Shown: piece by piece, positions 1 to 6,314 of the stretch | How positions within the stretch are numbered: position 1 is the stretch's first letter | Layout: the number at the start of each line of letters is the position of its first letter | Source of the DNA: Gammaproteobacteria bacterium | GTDB lineage: Bacteria > Pseudomonadota > Gammaproteobacteria > Pseudomonadales > Pseudohongiellaceae | Direction: 5' to 3' | Assembly (NCBI GenBank): GCA_016762995.1 | Contig: JAESUT010000183.1 | Span: 1-7,431, forward strand | Length of the DNA stretch: 7,431 nt | The notes under the pieces: model-generated | Databases searched by the model: none | Told to the model about the DNA's origin: nothing | The model's input: only the letters and a program-made list of their open reading frames with translations | Program-made: the position numbers and the translations under genes

Positions 1-298
1 TACCTTTTTAAAGCGACTGGAAGACCGGCTGCGGCGAGATCGGCTGCAAGCTAGGTTTTCTGGCCGTACTATGGATATCGATATTCTATTGTATGGCAGT
101 GAGTCGGGAATGGTCTGTGGTATCGAGTTGCCACGCCCTGAGGTCACGGAAAACGCTTTTGTGCTGCAGCCTCTTTCGGAGTTATTGCCCGACGCGGTCC
201 ATCCTGCAACGGGCATGTCCTACCTACAGCTCTGGCAAGACTATGACAAATCGAAGCAGCGGCTTTGGGCGGTTGAGATTGACTGGTCTGCCGAGTAG
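1..298 (+). CDS. folK: FolK (HPPK), C-terminal part, cut by window edge
   Basis: This is the end of 2-amino-4-hydroxy-6-hydroxymethyldihydropteridine pyrophosphokinase, the cytoplasmic folate-pathway enzyme that transfers pyrophosphate from ATP to 6-hydroxymethyl-dihydropterin. The reading frame (codons from base 2) is open from the left edge to a TAG at 296-298, giving 98 residues; the family is usually about 160, so roughly the first third is outside. The diagnostic block is GRTMDIDILLYG (codons at 62-97), matching PRTLDLDIMLFG of E. coli FolK. Its Arg and two Asp correspond to E. coli R92, D95 and D97, the last two binding magnesium. Downstream, IELPRPEVTENAFVL and the PLSELLPD..HP segment also match the family. 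The ATG at 71 is internal, not the start, because the conserved motif straddles it. The gene converges on the GST gene. It is confidently FolK, although the N-terminal pterin-binding half cannot be checked. Confidence 0.9.
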   Translation, partial: TFLKRLEDRLRRDRLQARFSGRTMDIDILLYGSESGMVCGIELPRPEVTENAFVLQPLSELLPDAVHPATGMSYLQLWQDYDKSKQRLWAVEIDWSAE

Positions 299-303
299 CG
301 CAG

Positions 304-330
304 GCTCGATGGCTGTATTTGCGATCGAGC
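304..330. terminator. Hairpin between convergent folK and GST genes
   Basis: A perfect 7-bp inverted repeat, GCTCGAT (304-310) with ATCGAGC (324-330), lies in the 47-base gap between the folK stop and the GST stop. Two more base pairs (312-313 with 321-322) can form inside after one mismatch, leaving a loop of about 7 bases. Its position between converging genes fits a bidirectional end-of-transcript structure. Neither strand shows a clear run of T after the stem, so it is not a canonical intrinsic terminator. It may stabilise 3' ends, act with Rho, or be chance. Confidence 0.35.
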
Positions 331-345
331 TCAGTCATTCGCAAT

Positions 346-948
346 TTAGTCATTCATAGCGATGTGATTCGAGTGCTGTTCAATTCTCTCCATCCATTTG
401 CCTATCGCTCTGTAGCCGTCTAGGTCGAAGCCGCCTTCGTGCGCCACATGAGTATAGGCATAGAGGCTGATGTCGGCGATAGTGAGTGAGTTTCCAGCGA
501 GGAAGTCTGCTTTTTCTAGTCGTTGCTCCATCACAGACAATGCCTTGTGACCCCCGGTTTGTTTTCCCTCGTATTCGGCACGGCGCTCATCGGGCAGGCC
601 CAAATATTTATTTATATAGCGGGCAGTCGCAATATAGGGCTCGTGGCTATACTGCTCGAAGAACTGCCACTGCAATACCTCTGCCCTGAGAAAGCGGTCG
701 GGTGGAAGAAATTCGCTACCATCGGCGAGAAAATTAAGAATCGCATTGGATTCTGTGAGTGTACGGCCATCGCGAAGCACAAGGACGGGTATCCGGGTGT
801 TGGGATTCATTTTTTTGAATTCATCGCTGTGTGTTTCCCCTTTGAGAATGTCAACGTGCAGCCATTCGTGCTCAATATTGAGATAACTCATCAGCAGTTT
901 TATTTTGTAACAATTGCCCGATTGAATATCGCCATAGACTTTGACCAT
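346..948 (-). CDS. Glutathione S-transferase family protein
   Basis: A 200-residue soluble protein with the two-domain cytosolic GST layout. The N-terminal thioredoxin-like domain (about 1-80) has a putative catalytic serine in the SGN segment (Ser10), the cis-proline motif RIPVL (Pro54) and the glutathione-binding ESNAI motif (66-70). The helical C-terminal domain carries the N-capping box T-x-x-D (Thr156 to Asp159) in LTIADISLYAY. The likely role is conjugation or reduction of electrophiles with glutathione, but the substrate cannot be read from sequence. The ATG at 948 is supported by GGAGG at 956-960 with a 7-base spacer and by the domain beginning at once. The gene lies 81 bases downstream of the pteridine reductase, in the same frame and with no intervening stop except that gene's own TAA, and its leader contains an 11-bp tandem repeat. 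Family assignment is firm; the class (beta/theta/nu-like) is open. Confidence 0.9.
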   Translation of the reverse strand: MVKVYGDIQSGNCYKIKLLMSYLNIEHEWLHVDILKGETHSDEFKKMNPNTRIPVLVLRDGRTLTESNAILNFLADGSEFLPPDRFLRAEVLQWQFFEQYSHEPYIATARYINKYLGLPDERRAEYEGKQTGGHKALSVMEQRLEKADFLAGNSLTIADISLYAYTHVAHEGGFDLDGYRAIGKWMERIEQHSNHIAMND

Positions 949-955
949 AAGATCG

Positions 956-960
956 CCTCC
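956..960 (-). promoter_or_regulatory. Ribosome binding site of the GST gene
   Basis: GGAGG on the minus strand, 7 bases before the ATG at 948. It is the strongest Shine-Dalgarno sequence in the window. It fixes the start even though the frame stays open for 27 further codons upstream. Confidence 0.8.
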
Positions 961-964
961 GAAT

Positions 965-1005
965 AATAGGTAGTGAATAGGTAGTGAATAGGTAGTGAAT
1001 AGGTA
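965..1005. repeat. 11-bp tandem direct repeat, about 3.7 copies
   Basis: The unit AATAGGTAGTG occurs exactly at 965-975, 976-986 and 987-997, followed by a partial copy AATAGGTA at 998-1005. It fills half of the gap between the SDR stop and the GST start, ending 4 bases before the GST ribosome binding site. The period is close to one turn of DNA. The plus strand of the array is rich in TAG and TGA, while the minus strand has no stop in the GST frame. It could be simple slippage expansion or repeated protein-binding sites; the sequence alone does not decide. Confidence 0.9.
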
Positions 1006-1029
1006 ATAGATGCTAGCTAGGGGCAGTGT

Positions 1030-1803
1030 TTAAGAAAGAGAGCGACCCCCGTCAACTCGTACAGTCTGTCCGGTGACATAACAAGCGTCATTTGCCAGAA
1101 AGAAAACAGTGTCGGCAATATTCTGAGGCTCGCCTAGGGTGCGCAGTGGAATCTTCTCCAGCATTTTTTGTCGATCTTCCAAGACCGCAGGATCAGATTC
1201 GTCTTCCATCGATGGAGGCCATAGTATGGCGCCAGGAGAGACGCCATTCACTCTCACTCGCGGAGCTAGCTCCTTGGCTAGCGACTTAGTCATCGCCTTT
1301 ACTCCAGCCTTTGCCATGCTGTAAATAGGAAAGCCTTTGAGAGGGCTGTCTGCGTAGGTATCGGTCATGTTTACTATCGATCCGGCTCGTTGCTCTAGCT
1401 CGGGAGCGAATTGTTGGGCCAAGAAGAAAGCCGCCCGTAGATTGCTATCGAACAAGTCATCCCAGATTTTGTGATCGCATTCGGCTAAGGGAGTCGGGTA
1501 GAACGCGGAGGCATTGTTTACCAGAACATCCACACGTCGATAGCAATCGAATGCAAGTCGCGCAAGAGACTGGGTCTGTTCATGCTCGCAAAGGTCGGCC
1601 TGGAGGCAGAATGCGGAACCTGTCCGCAAGGCATTCAGTTGGGCGACCAAGGTATCCGCCGAATTTTTGGAGTGATTGTAATGGATGATGACATTGAAGC
1701 CTTCGGCATGGAATTTCTTGGCGGTACAGGCGCCCAGTCGCTTGCTTGCTCCGGTAAGGAAGCAGACTCGAGTGCCATGGCTTTGATTGGTGGATGTATT
1801 CAC
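1030..1803 (-). CDS. Pteridine reductase (PTR1/FolM-like SDR)
   Basis: A 257-residue short-chain dehydrogenase/reductase, probably an NADPH-dependent cytoplasmic reductase of dihydropterins or dihydrofolate. The cofactor motif is TGASKRLG (17-24), the TGxxxRxG form characteristic of pteridine reductases rather than the general TGxxxGxG. NNASAFYPTP (96-105) also resembles that family. The catalytic serine of ordinary SDRs is replaced by aspartate: Asp148, Tyr161 and Lys165 have the same 13 and 4 residue spacing as Asp181, Tyr194 and Lys198 of trypanosomatid PTR1. The end, YVTGQTVRVDGG, is typical SDR. The start is GTG at 1803, the only usable start codon after an in-frame stop at 1834-1836; no clear Shine-Dalgarno precedes it. 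It begins 17 bases after cca ends, so translation may be coupled. The nearby folK supports a pterin role. Whether it acts as dihydromonapterin reductase (FolM) or on folates is unknown. Confidence 0.87.
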   Translation of the reverse strand: MNTSTNQSHGTRVCFLTGASKRLGACTAKKFHAEGFNVIIHYNHSKNSADTLVAQLNALRTGSAFCLQADLCEHEQTQSLARLAFDCYRRVDVLVNNASAFYPTPLAECDHKIWDDLFDSNLRAAFFLAQQFAPELEQRAGSIVNMTDTYADSPLKGFPIYSMAKAGVKAMTKSLAKELAPRVRVNGVSPGAILWPPSMEDESDPAVLEDRQKMLEKIPLRTLGEPQNIADTVFFLANDACYVTGQTVRVDGGRSLS

Positions 1804-1820
1804 AGCATTTTCTGCCAGTT

Positions 1821-3068
1821 CTAATTCAGTGCGTTAGAGGAGTTGAGGCGGCTCAGGATGTCTTTCAATAGGCTGAGTCGGCTTTGCTGTACAAACTCTT
1901 GCGTGTTTTTGGGCTTAGCCTCTTTCAGCAGCGCTCCTATGTCCAGCTGTGATAACTCACTCAGTACCGTTGTTAGATACGCATTCTGTGGATAGTCGCG
2001 TTCTTCGAATCCAGTTCTGCCCTTGGCATCCGCCTCGCAGGCGAGCAGAAATTTCTGTACGCGCTCAGGCCGGCGGAATCCATCGAGTGACTCTATCAAT
2101 TGCAGCAGCGTGGTGGGGCGCAGCTCCTTAATGCGGTGTAACTTGGTGTGATGCTCGCACACGAGGGCGGCAAGCTTAGAGAATTCATTCGGCACGTGTA
2201 GGCGCTTACTGATTTCCGCCTGCAATGGTAGGCCGAGGGTTTCATGTGCGTGGTGGCTGGGCCATTTAGCCTTGTCTGTGACCCCTTTGCCTACATCGTG
2301 CACTAGGGTTGCATAGCGAACAACAGGGTCGCCGGTTAACTTGGCCGCCTGTTGCAGACTAAGAAGTGTGTGCAAGCCTGTGCCCACTTCTGGGTGATAC
2401 TTAGCCGGCTGCGGTACGCCGAAGAGTCGGTCTACTTCCGGTAGGATCGAATCAAGTGCGCCACATTCCCGTAGCACTCGAATAAATACATCCGGTGCTG
2501 GGCCGCCCATGGCTTGTTCAATTTCCTGCCAGACTCGTTCGCGAACGAGGGCATCGATCTCGCCGCTTTGGACGATGTCGTTCATTAGTTGCAGAGTATC
2601 TGGGGCGACAGTAAAGCCGAGCTTCTCGAAACGCGCTGCAAATTTTGCGACTCTCAGCACCCGCAGCGGGTCTTCGGCGAAAGCAGGGGATACATGACGC
2701 AGGATTTTGTCTTTAATGTCCTGGCGGCCATTGTAGGGGTCGATAATCTGGCCATCGCTTGATTCGGCGATGGCATTGATGGTGAGGTCCCTGCGTAGCA
2801 AGTCCTGCTCTAGCGTGACAAATTCAGACGCATCGAACTCGAAGCCGAGATAGCCAGCGCCAACCTTTCTCTCCGTTCGCGCTAGTGCATATTCCTGCTT
2901 GGTGTCCGGATGAAGAAACACGGGGAAGCCTTTGCCGACCTGCAAATAGCCTTGCTCTTTCATCAATCGAGCGTTGCTGCCGACGACGACCCAATCCTTA
3001 TCCCGAATGGGGATGTCTAAGAGGTTGTCGCGGACCGCACCGCCGACTAGATATATTTCCATAGTCAT
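1821..3068 (-). CDS. cca: CCA-adding enzyme (tRNA nucleotidyltransferase)
   Basis: A 415-residue class II CCA-adding enzyme, close to E. coli Cca (412), which builds and repairs the CCA 3' end of tRNAs from CTP and ATP without a template. The nucleotidyltransferase head has GGAVRD (9-14) and the metal-binding pair Asp23 and Asp25 in RDKDWVVVG. RRDLTINA (92-99), EDPLRVLR (132-139) and ERVW (177-180) follow. The C-terminal half contains an HD phosphohydrolase domain (His257-Asp258 in VHDVGKG), as in E. coli-type enzymes with added phosphatase/phosphodiesterase activities, and EADAKGRTG (345-353). The E. coli protein begins MKIYLVGG, matching MEIYLVGG here, so the true start may be the second ATG at 3062; neither ATG has a good Shine-Dalgarno. 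It follows apaH by 53 AT-rich bases and precedes the SDR by 17. Confidence 0.96.
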   Translation of the reverse strand: MTMEIYLVGGAVRDNLLDIPIRDKDWVVVGSNARLMKEQGYLQVGKGFPVFLHPDTKQEYALARTERKVGAGYLGFEFDASEFVTLEQDLLRRDLTINAIAESSDGQIIDPYNGRQDIKDKILRHVSPAFAEDPLRVLRVAKFAARFEKLGFTVAPDTLQLMNDIVQSGEIDALVRERVWQEIEQAMGGPAPDVFIRVLRECGALDSILPEVDRLFGVPQPAKYHPEVGTGLHTLLSLQQAAKLTGDPVVRYATLVHDVGKGVTDKAKWPSHHAHETLGLPLQAEISKRLHVPNEFSKLAALVCEHHTKLHRIKELRPTTLLQLIESLDGFRRPERVQKFLLACEADAKGRTGFEERDYPQNAYLTTVLSELSQLDIGALLKEAKPKNTQEFVQQSRLSLLKDILSRLNSSNALN

Positions 3069-3081
3069 CTTGAGCTGCTGC

Positions 3082-3114
3082 TTTTATTTAACTTTTATTC
3101 AACTTTGGTTTAAT
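3082..3114. repeat. Degenerate 11-bp direct repeats in the apaH-cca gap
   Basis: TTTTATTTAAC (3082-3092) and TTTTATTCAAC (3093-3103) are adjacent 11-mers differing at one base. A third, weaker copy (3104-3114) has three mismatches to the consensus. They make up most of the 53-base AT-rich gap upstream of cca. The same period appears upstream of the GST gene with an unrelated unit. Such low-complexity sequence can arise by slippage or act as an AT-rich upstream element. Confidence 0.55.
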
Positions 3115-3121
3115 TTTTAGT

Positions 3122-3943
3122 TTAACTGGAGATGGAATATAGCTGCTGATCTTCGAGTCGCATTAAGGTCAGTTCGCGGCCCCAGACATACCCAGTATCT
3201 AACGCAAAAACATGTGCCTTGCCAGTATAGCCTTCGAGGGCCGCCCAGTGCCCAAAAAGAATAGTTGTTTCCGGCGATATTGTTTCGTATTCGAACCAGG
3301 GTTTGAGACCTTGTGGGGCTGATCCTAGGCCTTCTTTTACTGTGAGTTGCATCGTTCCTATTTCGTCACAGAAGCGAATTCGCGTAAGGGTATTAGTGAT
3401 CACGCGTAAGCGGTCCAGACCCTCTAGGCGGTCGTGCCAACGGTTCGGAGTGTCGCCATACATATGACGAAGGAATGCTTTGTACTCGGTATCTTGAAGT
3501 GCGTACTGAACCTCCGCCGAAAGATCCAGCGTCTTTTGCAATGTCCAGTGAGGTGCTACACCCGCATGCACCATCAGAAAGTCTGTAACGCCAGCCTTAG
3601 TGTCTAGGCTTTCATAGTGGGCAAGCGGCTGTGTTCTTAGCCAATCGCAGAGCTGTTGGCAGTCTTTTGCGTGTAGCAGTTCATCCAGAGTGTCTTTGCT
3701 ACGCGCAGGTGCGCAACCTTCGTGTATTGCGATGAGATGTAGGTCGTGGTTTCCCAAAACGAGTTCTATTGAGTCGGCCATGTCTATCAAGAAGCGCAAT
3801 GTCTCTAGCGATTCTGGCCCGCGATTAACAAGATCGCCAACACACCAGAGCTTGTCTCTGGACTCTGAGAACTTAACTTTTTTAAGCAGTTTCTTCAGTG
3901 GCTTGTAACAGCCCTGGAGATCGCCGACCACATAGGTGCTCAT
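3122..3943 (-). CDS. apaH: Symmetrical diadenosine tetraphosphatase ApaH
   Basis: A 273-residue metallophosphatase that splits Ap4A into two ADP and also hydrolyses related dinucleoside polyphosphates; in E. coli it is reported to remove Np4 caps from RNA. All the phosphoesterase signatures are present: GDLQGC (7-12, with Gln replacing the His of the usual GDxHG), GDLVNRG (36-42), GNHDLH (64-69), HAG (126-128) and GHW (231-233), with ALDTGYVWG (247-255) near the end. Length is close to E. coli ApaH (280); the C-terminal tail is slightly shorter. The ATG at 3943 aligns with the E. coli start but has no recognisable Shine-Dalgarno. It lies 93 bases after apaG, and that gap holds a possible promoter. 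The apaG-apaH order is the classic arrangement. Confidence 0.96.
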   Translation of the reverse strand: MSTYVVGDLQGCYKPLKKLLKKVKFSESRDKLWCVGDLVNRGPESLETLRFLIDMADSIELVLGNHDLHLIAIHEGCAPARSKDTLDELLHAKDCQQLCDWLRTQPLAHYESLDTKAGVTDFLMVHAGVAPHWTLQKTLDLSAEVQYALQDTEYKAFLRHMYGDTPNRWHDRLEGLDRLRVITNTLTRIRFCDEIGTMQLTVKEGLGSAPQGLKPWFEYETISPETTILFGHWAALEGYTGKAHVFALDTGYVWGRELTLMRLEDQQLYSISS

Positions 3944-3985
3944 GCGGACAAAAAGGCTAGAGTGAGTAATGAGTGCATGCCTGGC

Positions 3986-3994
3986 AGTATAACA
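3986..3994 (-). promoter_or_regulatory. Possible extended -10 promoter for apaH (and cca)
   Basis: The minus strand reads TGTTATACT, an extended -10 element (TG, one base, then TATACT with 5 of 6 consensus matches). No good -35 hexamer lies 17 bases upstream, which extended -10 promoters can tolerate. Transcription would start near 3979 and give a leader of about 35 bases before the apaH ATG. It lies in the longest gap of the run, a sensible place for an internal promoter. This is a pattern match only. Confidence 0.35.
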
Positions 3995-4036
3995 TCACTG
4001 GGCAGCAACTTGTTTTAGGGGCTTTAGCTTGCTTGG

Positions 4037-4414
4037 TTAGTGAACTGAGAGTGGAGGAGCTAACAGGAAGGGGGGAATCTGTGCCGTAAATTTTTCGCCG
4101 CTGGCACGCTGCATCTCATAATCGCCCTGCATGCTGCCGAATTGGGTTTCGATGACAGCGCCGCTGGTGTAGTGAAACGACTGACCCGGTAGGATTTCGG
4201 GTTGTTGACCAATTACGCCGGCACCGCGGACTTCCTCAACCTTCTCGTTGTCGTCTGTAATGTGCCAGTAGCGATTCAATAGTTTAACCACCTCGTCGCT
4301 ACGATTACAGATTTCCACCGAGTAGGCGAAAGCATAACGGTCTTCACTTGGGTCAGACTGCTCTAATAAGTAGCGTGTTCTAACCTCAATCTGGATATCT
4401 GGTTGGTCGCTCAT
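4037..4414 (-). CDS. apaG: ApaG domain protein (Co2+/Mg2+ efflux-associated)
   Basis: A 125-residue protein, identical in length to E. coli ApaG. It has a single fibronectin-III-like beta-sandwich with the family signatures RYWHITDDN (48-56), the glycine-rich GAGVIGQQP (64-72), LPGQSFHYTSG (75-85) and GSMQGDYEM (93-101). Its biochemical role is unsettled: the name comes from its operon with apaH, and mutants in Salmonella were linked to Co2+ resistance and Mg2+ efflux (established literature, not visible here). The ATG at 4414 follows the rsmA stop by six bases (ATAATA) and is in the same frame. The A/G-rich end of rsmA (AAAGAGAAG) probably serves as a weak ribosome binding site, suggesting translational coupling. 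No signal peptide or membrane segment is seen. Confidence 0.95.
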   Translation of the reverse strand: MSDQPDIQIEVRTRYLLEQSDPSEDRYAFAYSVEICNRSDEVVKLLNRYWHITDDNEKVEEVRGAGVIGQQPEILPGQSFHYTSGAVIETQFGSMQGDYEMQRASGEKFTAQIPPFLLAPPLSVH

Positions 4415-4420
4415 TATTAT

Positions 4421-5251
4421 TTACTTCTCTTTAGTTTGCTCGCTTATTGCATCGCTGATCTTTACATAGTCGGCAAGGCCTAATTTTTCAGGTCTGAGCC
4501 TCATGTCTATTTCGAGATTATCAAGCTCGCTATCTGATATAAGTGTCTTCAGACTATTTTTTAAAGTTTTTCGACGTTGATTGAACGCGGTGCGCACAAC
4601 GAGTTTAAGGCAGTCCGTATCTTTAGCGGTAATAGGTAGTATTTTGTGGGGCGTCAGTCGAACTATCGCCGAATTTACTTTCGGCTGTGGAGTGAAAGCT
4701 TGAGGAGGTACGTCGAACAGCTTTTCTGCCTGACAAAAATACTGCAGCATCAAACTAAGCCGTCCGTAGTTTTTATCGCCTACATTGGCTGACATGCGTT
4801 CAACCACTTCTAACTGCAACATGAAAGTCATGTCCTCAATTTTCTCAAAGTACTGCAGTAAGTGAAAAAGAACAGGCGTTGAAATATTGTAGGGAAGATT
4901 GCCAATGATACGAATGCGTTTGTCACTAAGCTCGAGATCATTCAGGTCGAACTTGAGAATATCGTGCTGGTGGATGTGTACATTGTCGTAGTCGCGGTAC
5001 TGATGCCTAAGGTGCTCGGCTAAGTCGCGATCCAATTCGACACAGTCCAGTCTTGCGCCGGATCCGGCGAGTTGCTTAGTGAGGGCGCCTTGTCCGGGGC
5101 CTATTTCGAGTAGATGATCGTGGCTTGTGGGCGCGACCTCTCTAATAATGCGATCGATGACCTGCTGGTCGTGAAGGAAGTTCTGACCAAAGCGCTTGCG
5201 GGCCTGGTGTGTTGTTCCAGTGCTCAGAGTTACGGCTTTAAATTGTGCCAC
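4421..5251 (-). CDS. rsmA: 16S rRNA dimethyladenosine transferase RsmA (KsgA)
   Basis: A 276-residue S-adenosylmethionine-dependent enzyme that dimethylates two adjacent adenosines (A1518 and A1519 in E. coli numbering) near the 3' end of 16S rRNA, late in small-subunit assembly; its loss gives kasugamycin resistance. The order of motifs is ARKRFGQNFL (17-26), SAM motif I EIGPGQG (49-55), the acidic VELDRD (71-76), catalytic motif IV NLPYNIS (118-124), AFTPQPKVNSA (185-195) and FNQRRKTLKNSL (223-234). Length matches E. coli KsgA (273). The start is GTG at 5251, and its first base pair is the last base of the pdxA TAG stop. GGAG at 5261-5264, inside pdxA, is the likely ribosome binding site. 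That one-base overlap implies coupled translation with pdxA. Confidence 0.97.
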   Translation of the reverse strand: MAQFKAVTLSTGTTHQARKRFGQNFLHDQQVIDRIIREVAPTSHDHLLEIGPGQGALTKQLAGSGARLDCVELDRDLAEHLRHQYRDYDNVHIHQHDILKFDLNDLELSDKRIRIIGNLPYNISTPVLFHLLQYFEKIEDMTFMLQLEVVERMSANVGDKNYGRLSLMLQYFCQAEKLFDVPPQAFTPQPKVNSAIVRLTPHKILPITAKDTDCLKLVVRTAFNQRRKTLKNSLKTLISDSELDNLEIDMRLRPEKLGLADYVKISDAISEQTKEK

Positions 5252-6243
5252 TAAGGCTGTCTCCAGTGTTTGCTCATGTCCAGCGCGGTAGCAATCGCAT
5301 TCAAGAGGCTTCCAGTTTCGGCCTTACCGGTTGCGGCTAAATCCAGTGCGGTTCCATGATCGACGGATGTTCTTATGATGGGCAGTCCAAGGGTGATATT
5401 ACTCGCCGCCCCAAAGCCCTTGAATTTCAGTACGGGCAGCCCTTGGTCGTGGTACATGGCCAGAACCGCATCGGCACTGGCGAGGTATTTGGCCGTAAAA
5501 AGTGTGTCGGCAGGCAGTGGGCCAACAAGGTTTATTCCGCGGTCTCGCATCTCATTCAAGACCGGTTCGATAGTTTCGATCTCCTCGCGACCTAGGTGCC
5601 CGCCCTCGCCCGCGTGAGGGTTGAGTCCGCACACCAAAATCTGAGGTTCAGCAATCCCAAATTTTGATTGTAGATCGGCGTTCAAAATTTTGATGATAGC
5701 GCGCAGTAGGTCTTTCGTGATCGCGGCAGGCACTGCGCTCAGTGGTAGATGCGTCGTCGCCAGGGCGACACGTAGGCCTTCGGTCGCCGGCATCATAACG
5801 GTCAGGTCTTGTTTGCAAAATTCGGCGAGGTACTCGGTGTGTCCGGAGAAGGGTATTCCGGCGTCATTGATAATGCCCTTGTGAACCGGCCCTGTGACCA
5901 TGGCATCGCACTTGCCGTCGCTGACTGTCTTTGCAGCTACTCGCAGTGTTTCCAGGACATAGTCTGCATTGGCCTTATCTAGCACTCCTGGCGTTGCTTT
6001 CGATCGCAATTGAACGGGCAGCACGGTAAGTTCTCCCGCTTTTGTCTCTGTGGGTTCAGTCCCTGCCTCGAAATTTTTAATTGTAAGTGGGCACCCTAAT
6101 TGCGCGGCTCGACTCGCAAGCAGTTGTGGGTCGGCGACGATGACTAATTCGACATCGTTTGGTGGCCTCTGTGCTATGGCAATGCACAGGTCGGGTCCAA
6201 TGCCGGCGGGCTCTCCTGGGGTGATAGCTATTCGGTGTGTCAC
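5251..6243 (-). CDS. pdxA: 4-hydroxythreonine-4-phosphate dehydrogenase PdxA
   Basis: A 330-residue enzyme of the DXP-dependent pyridoxal 5'-phosphate pathway. It oxidises 4-phosphohydroxy-L-threonine with NAD(P)+; the product decarboxylates and is condensed by PdxJ with deoxyxylulose phosphate. Length equals E. coli PdxA (329). Three metal-binding histidines are in place: His165 (ATTHLPL), His210 ([11 protein letters not shown]) and His265 ([11 protein letters not shown]), matching E. coli 166, 211 and 266. [12 protein letters not shown] (7-18), [21 protein letters not shown] (from 117) and [13 protein letters not shown] (291-303) are family signatures. The start must be GTG at 6243: an in-frame stop lies at 6262-6264, no other start codon intervenes, and AGGAAGG (6249-6255) is 5 bases upstream. 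The 71-base gap after surA is typical of this cluster, and the stop overlaps the rsmA start. Confidence 0.97.
   Translation of the reverse strand: MTHRIAITPGEPAGIGPDLCIAIAQRPPNDVELVIVADPQLLASRAAQLGCPLTIKNFEAGTEPTETKAGELTVLPVQLRSKATPGVLDKANADYVLETLRVAAKTVSDGKCDAMVTGPVHKGIINDAGIPFSGHTEYLAEFCKQDLTVMMPATEGLRVALATTHLPLSAVPAAITKDLLRAIIKILNADLQSKFGIAEPQILVCGLNPHAGEGGHLGREEIETIEPVLNEMRDRGINLVGPLPADTLFTAKYLASADAVLAMYHDQGLPVLKFKGFGAASNITLGLPIIRTSVDHGTALDLAATGKAETGSLLNAIATALDMSKHWRQP
5261..5264 (-). promoter_or_regulatory. Ribosome binding site of rsmA inside pdxA
   Basis: GGAG on the minus strand, 9 bases before the GTG start of rsmA and within the last codons of pdxA. It supports the overlapping GTG start. 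Confidence 0.6.
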
Positions 6244-6248
6244 AACGG

Positions 6249-6255
6249 CCTTCCT
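6249..6255 (-). promoter_or_regulatory. Ribosome binding site of pdxA
   Basis: AGGAAGG on the minus strand, 5 bases before the GTG at 6243. Together with the in-frame TAG at 6262-6264 it fixes the non-ATG start of pdxA. Confidence 0.7.
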
Positions 6256-6314
6256 GCAGAGCTATCGGGGTGGTCTAAAATAGTAAGGTCTTCTAGATGA
6301 GGCCGTAGCGAATA

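Noticed and set aside
71..73. ATG as the start of a 75-residue plus-strand protein
   Set aside because: It is the Met within GRTMDID, the catalytic motif of FolK, and the frame is open upstream to the edge.
523..966. Open reading frame of 147 codons on the plus strand
   Set aside because: It lies fully antisense to the well-supported GST gene, has no recognisable domain and no convincing ribosome binding site. It is a shadow of the GST codons.
965..1005. Tandem repeat as a CRISPR array or integration site
   Set aside because: The units are contiguous 11-mers without spacers, and no cas, integrase or transposase gene is present.
1012..1020. Palindromic GCTAGC/CTAGCTAG next to the SDR stop as an operator or terminator
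   Set aside because: The palindrome is too short, has no loop or T-run, and no second copy is seen nearby.
6244..6314. Promoter in the surA-pdxA gap
   Set aside because: Only weak -10-like matches (such as TACTAT) without a -35 or extended -10; not better than chance in AT-containing intergenic DNA.
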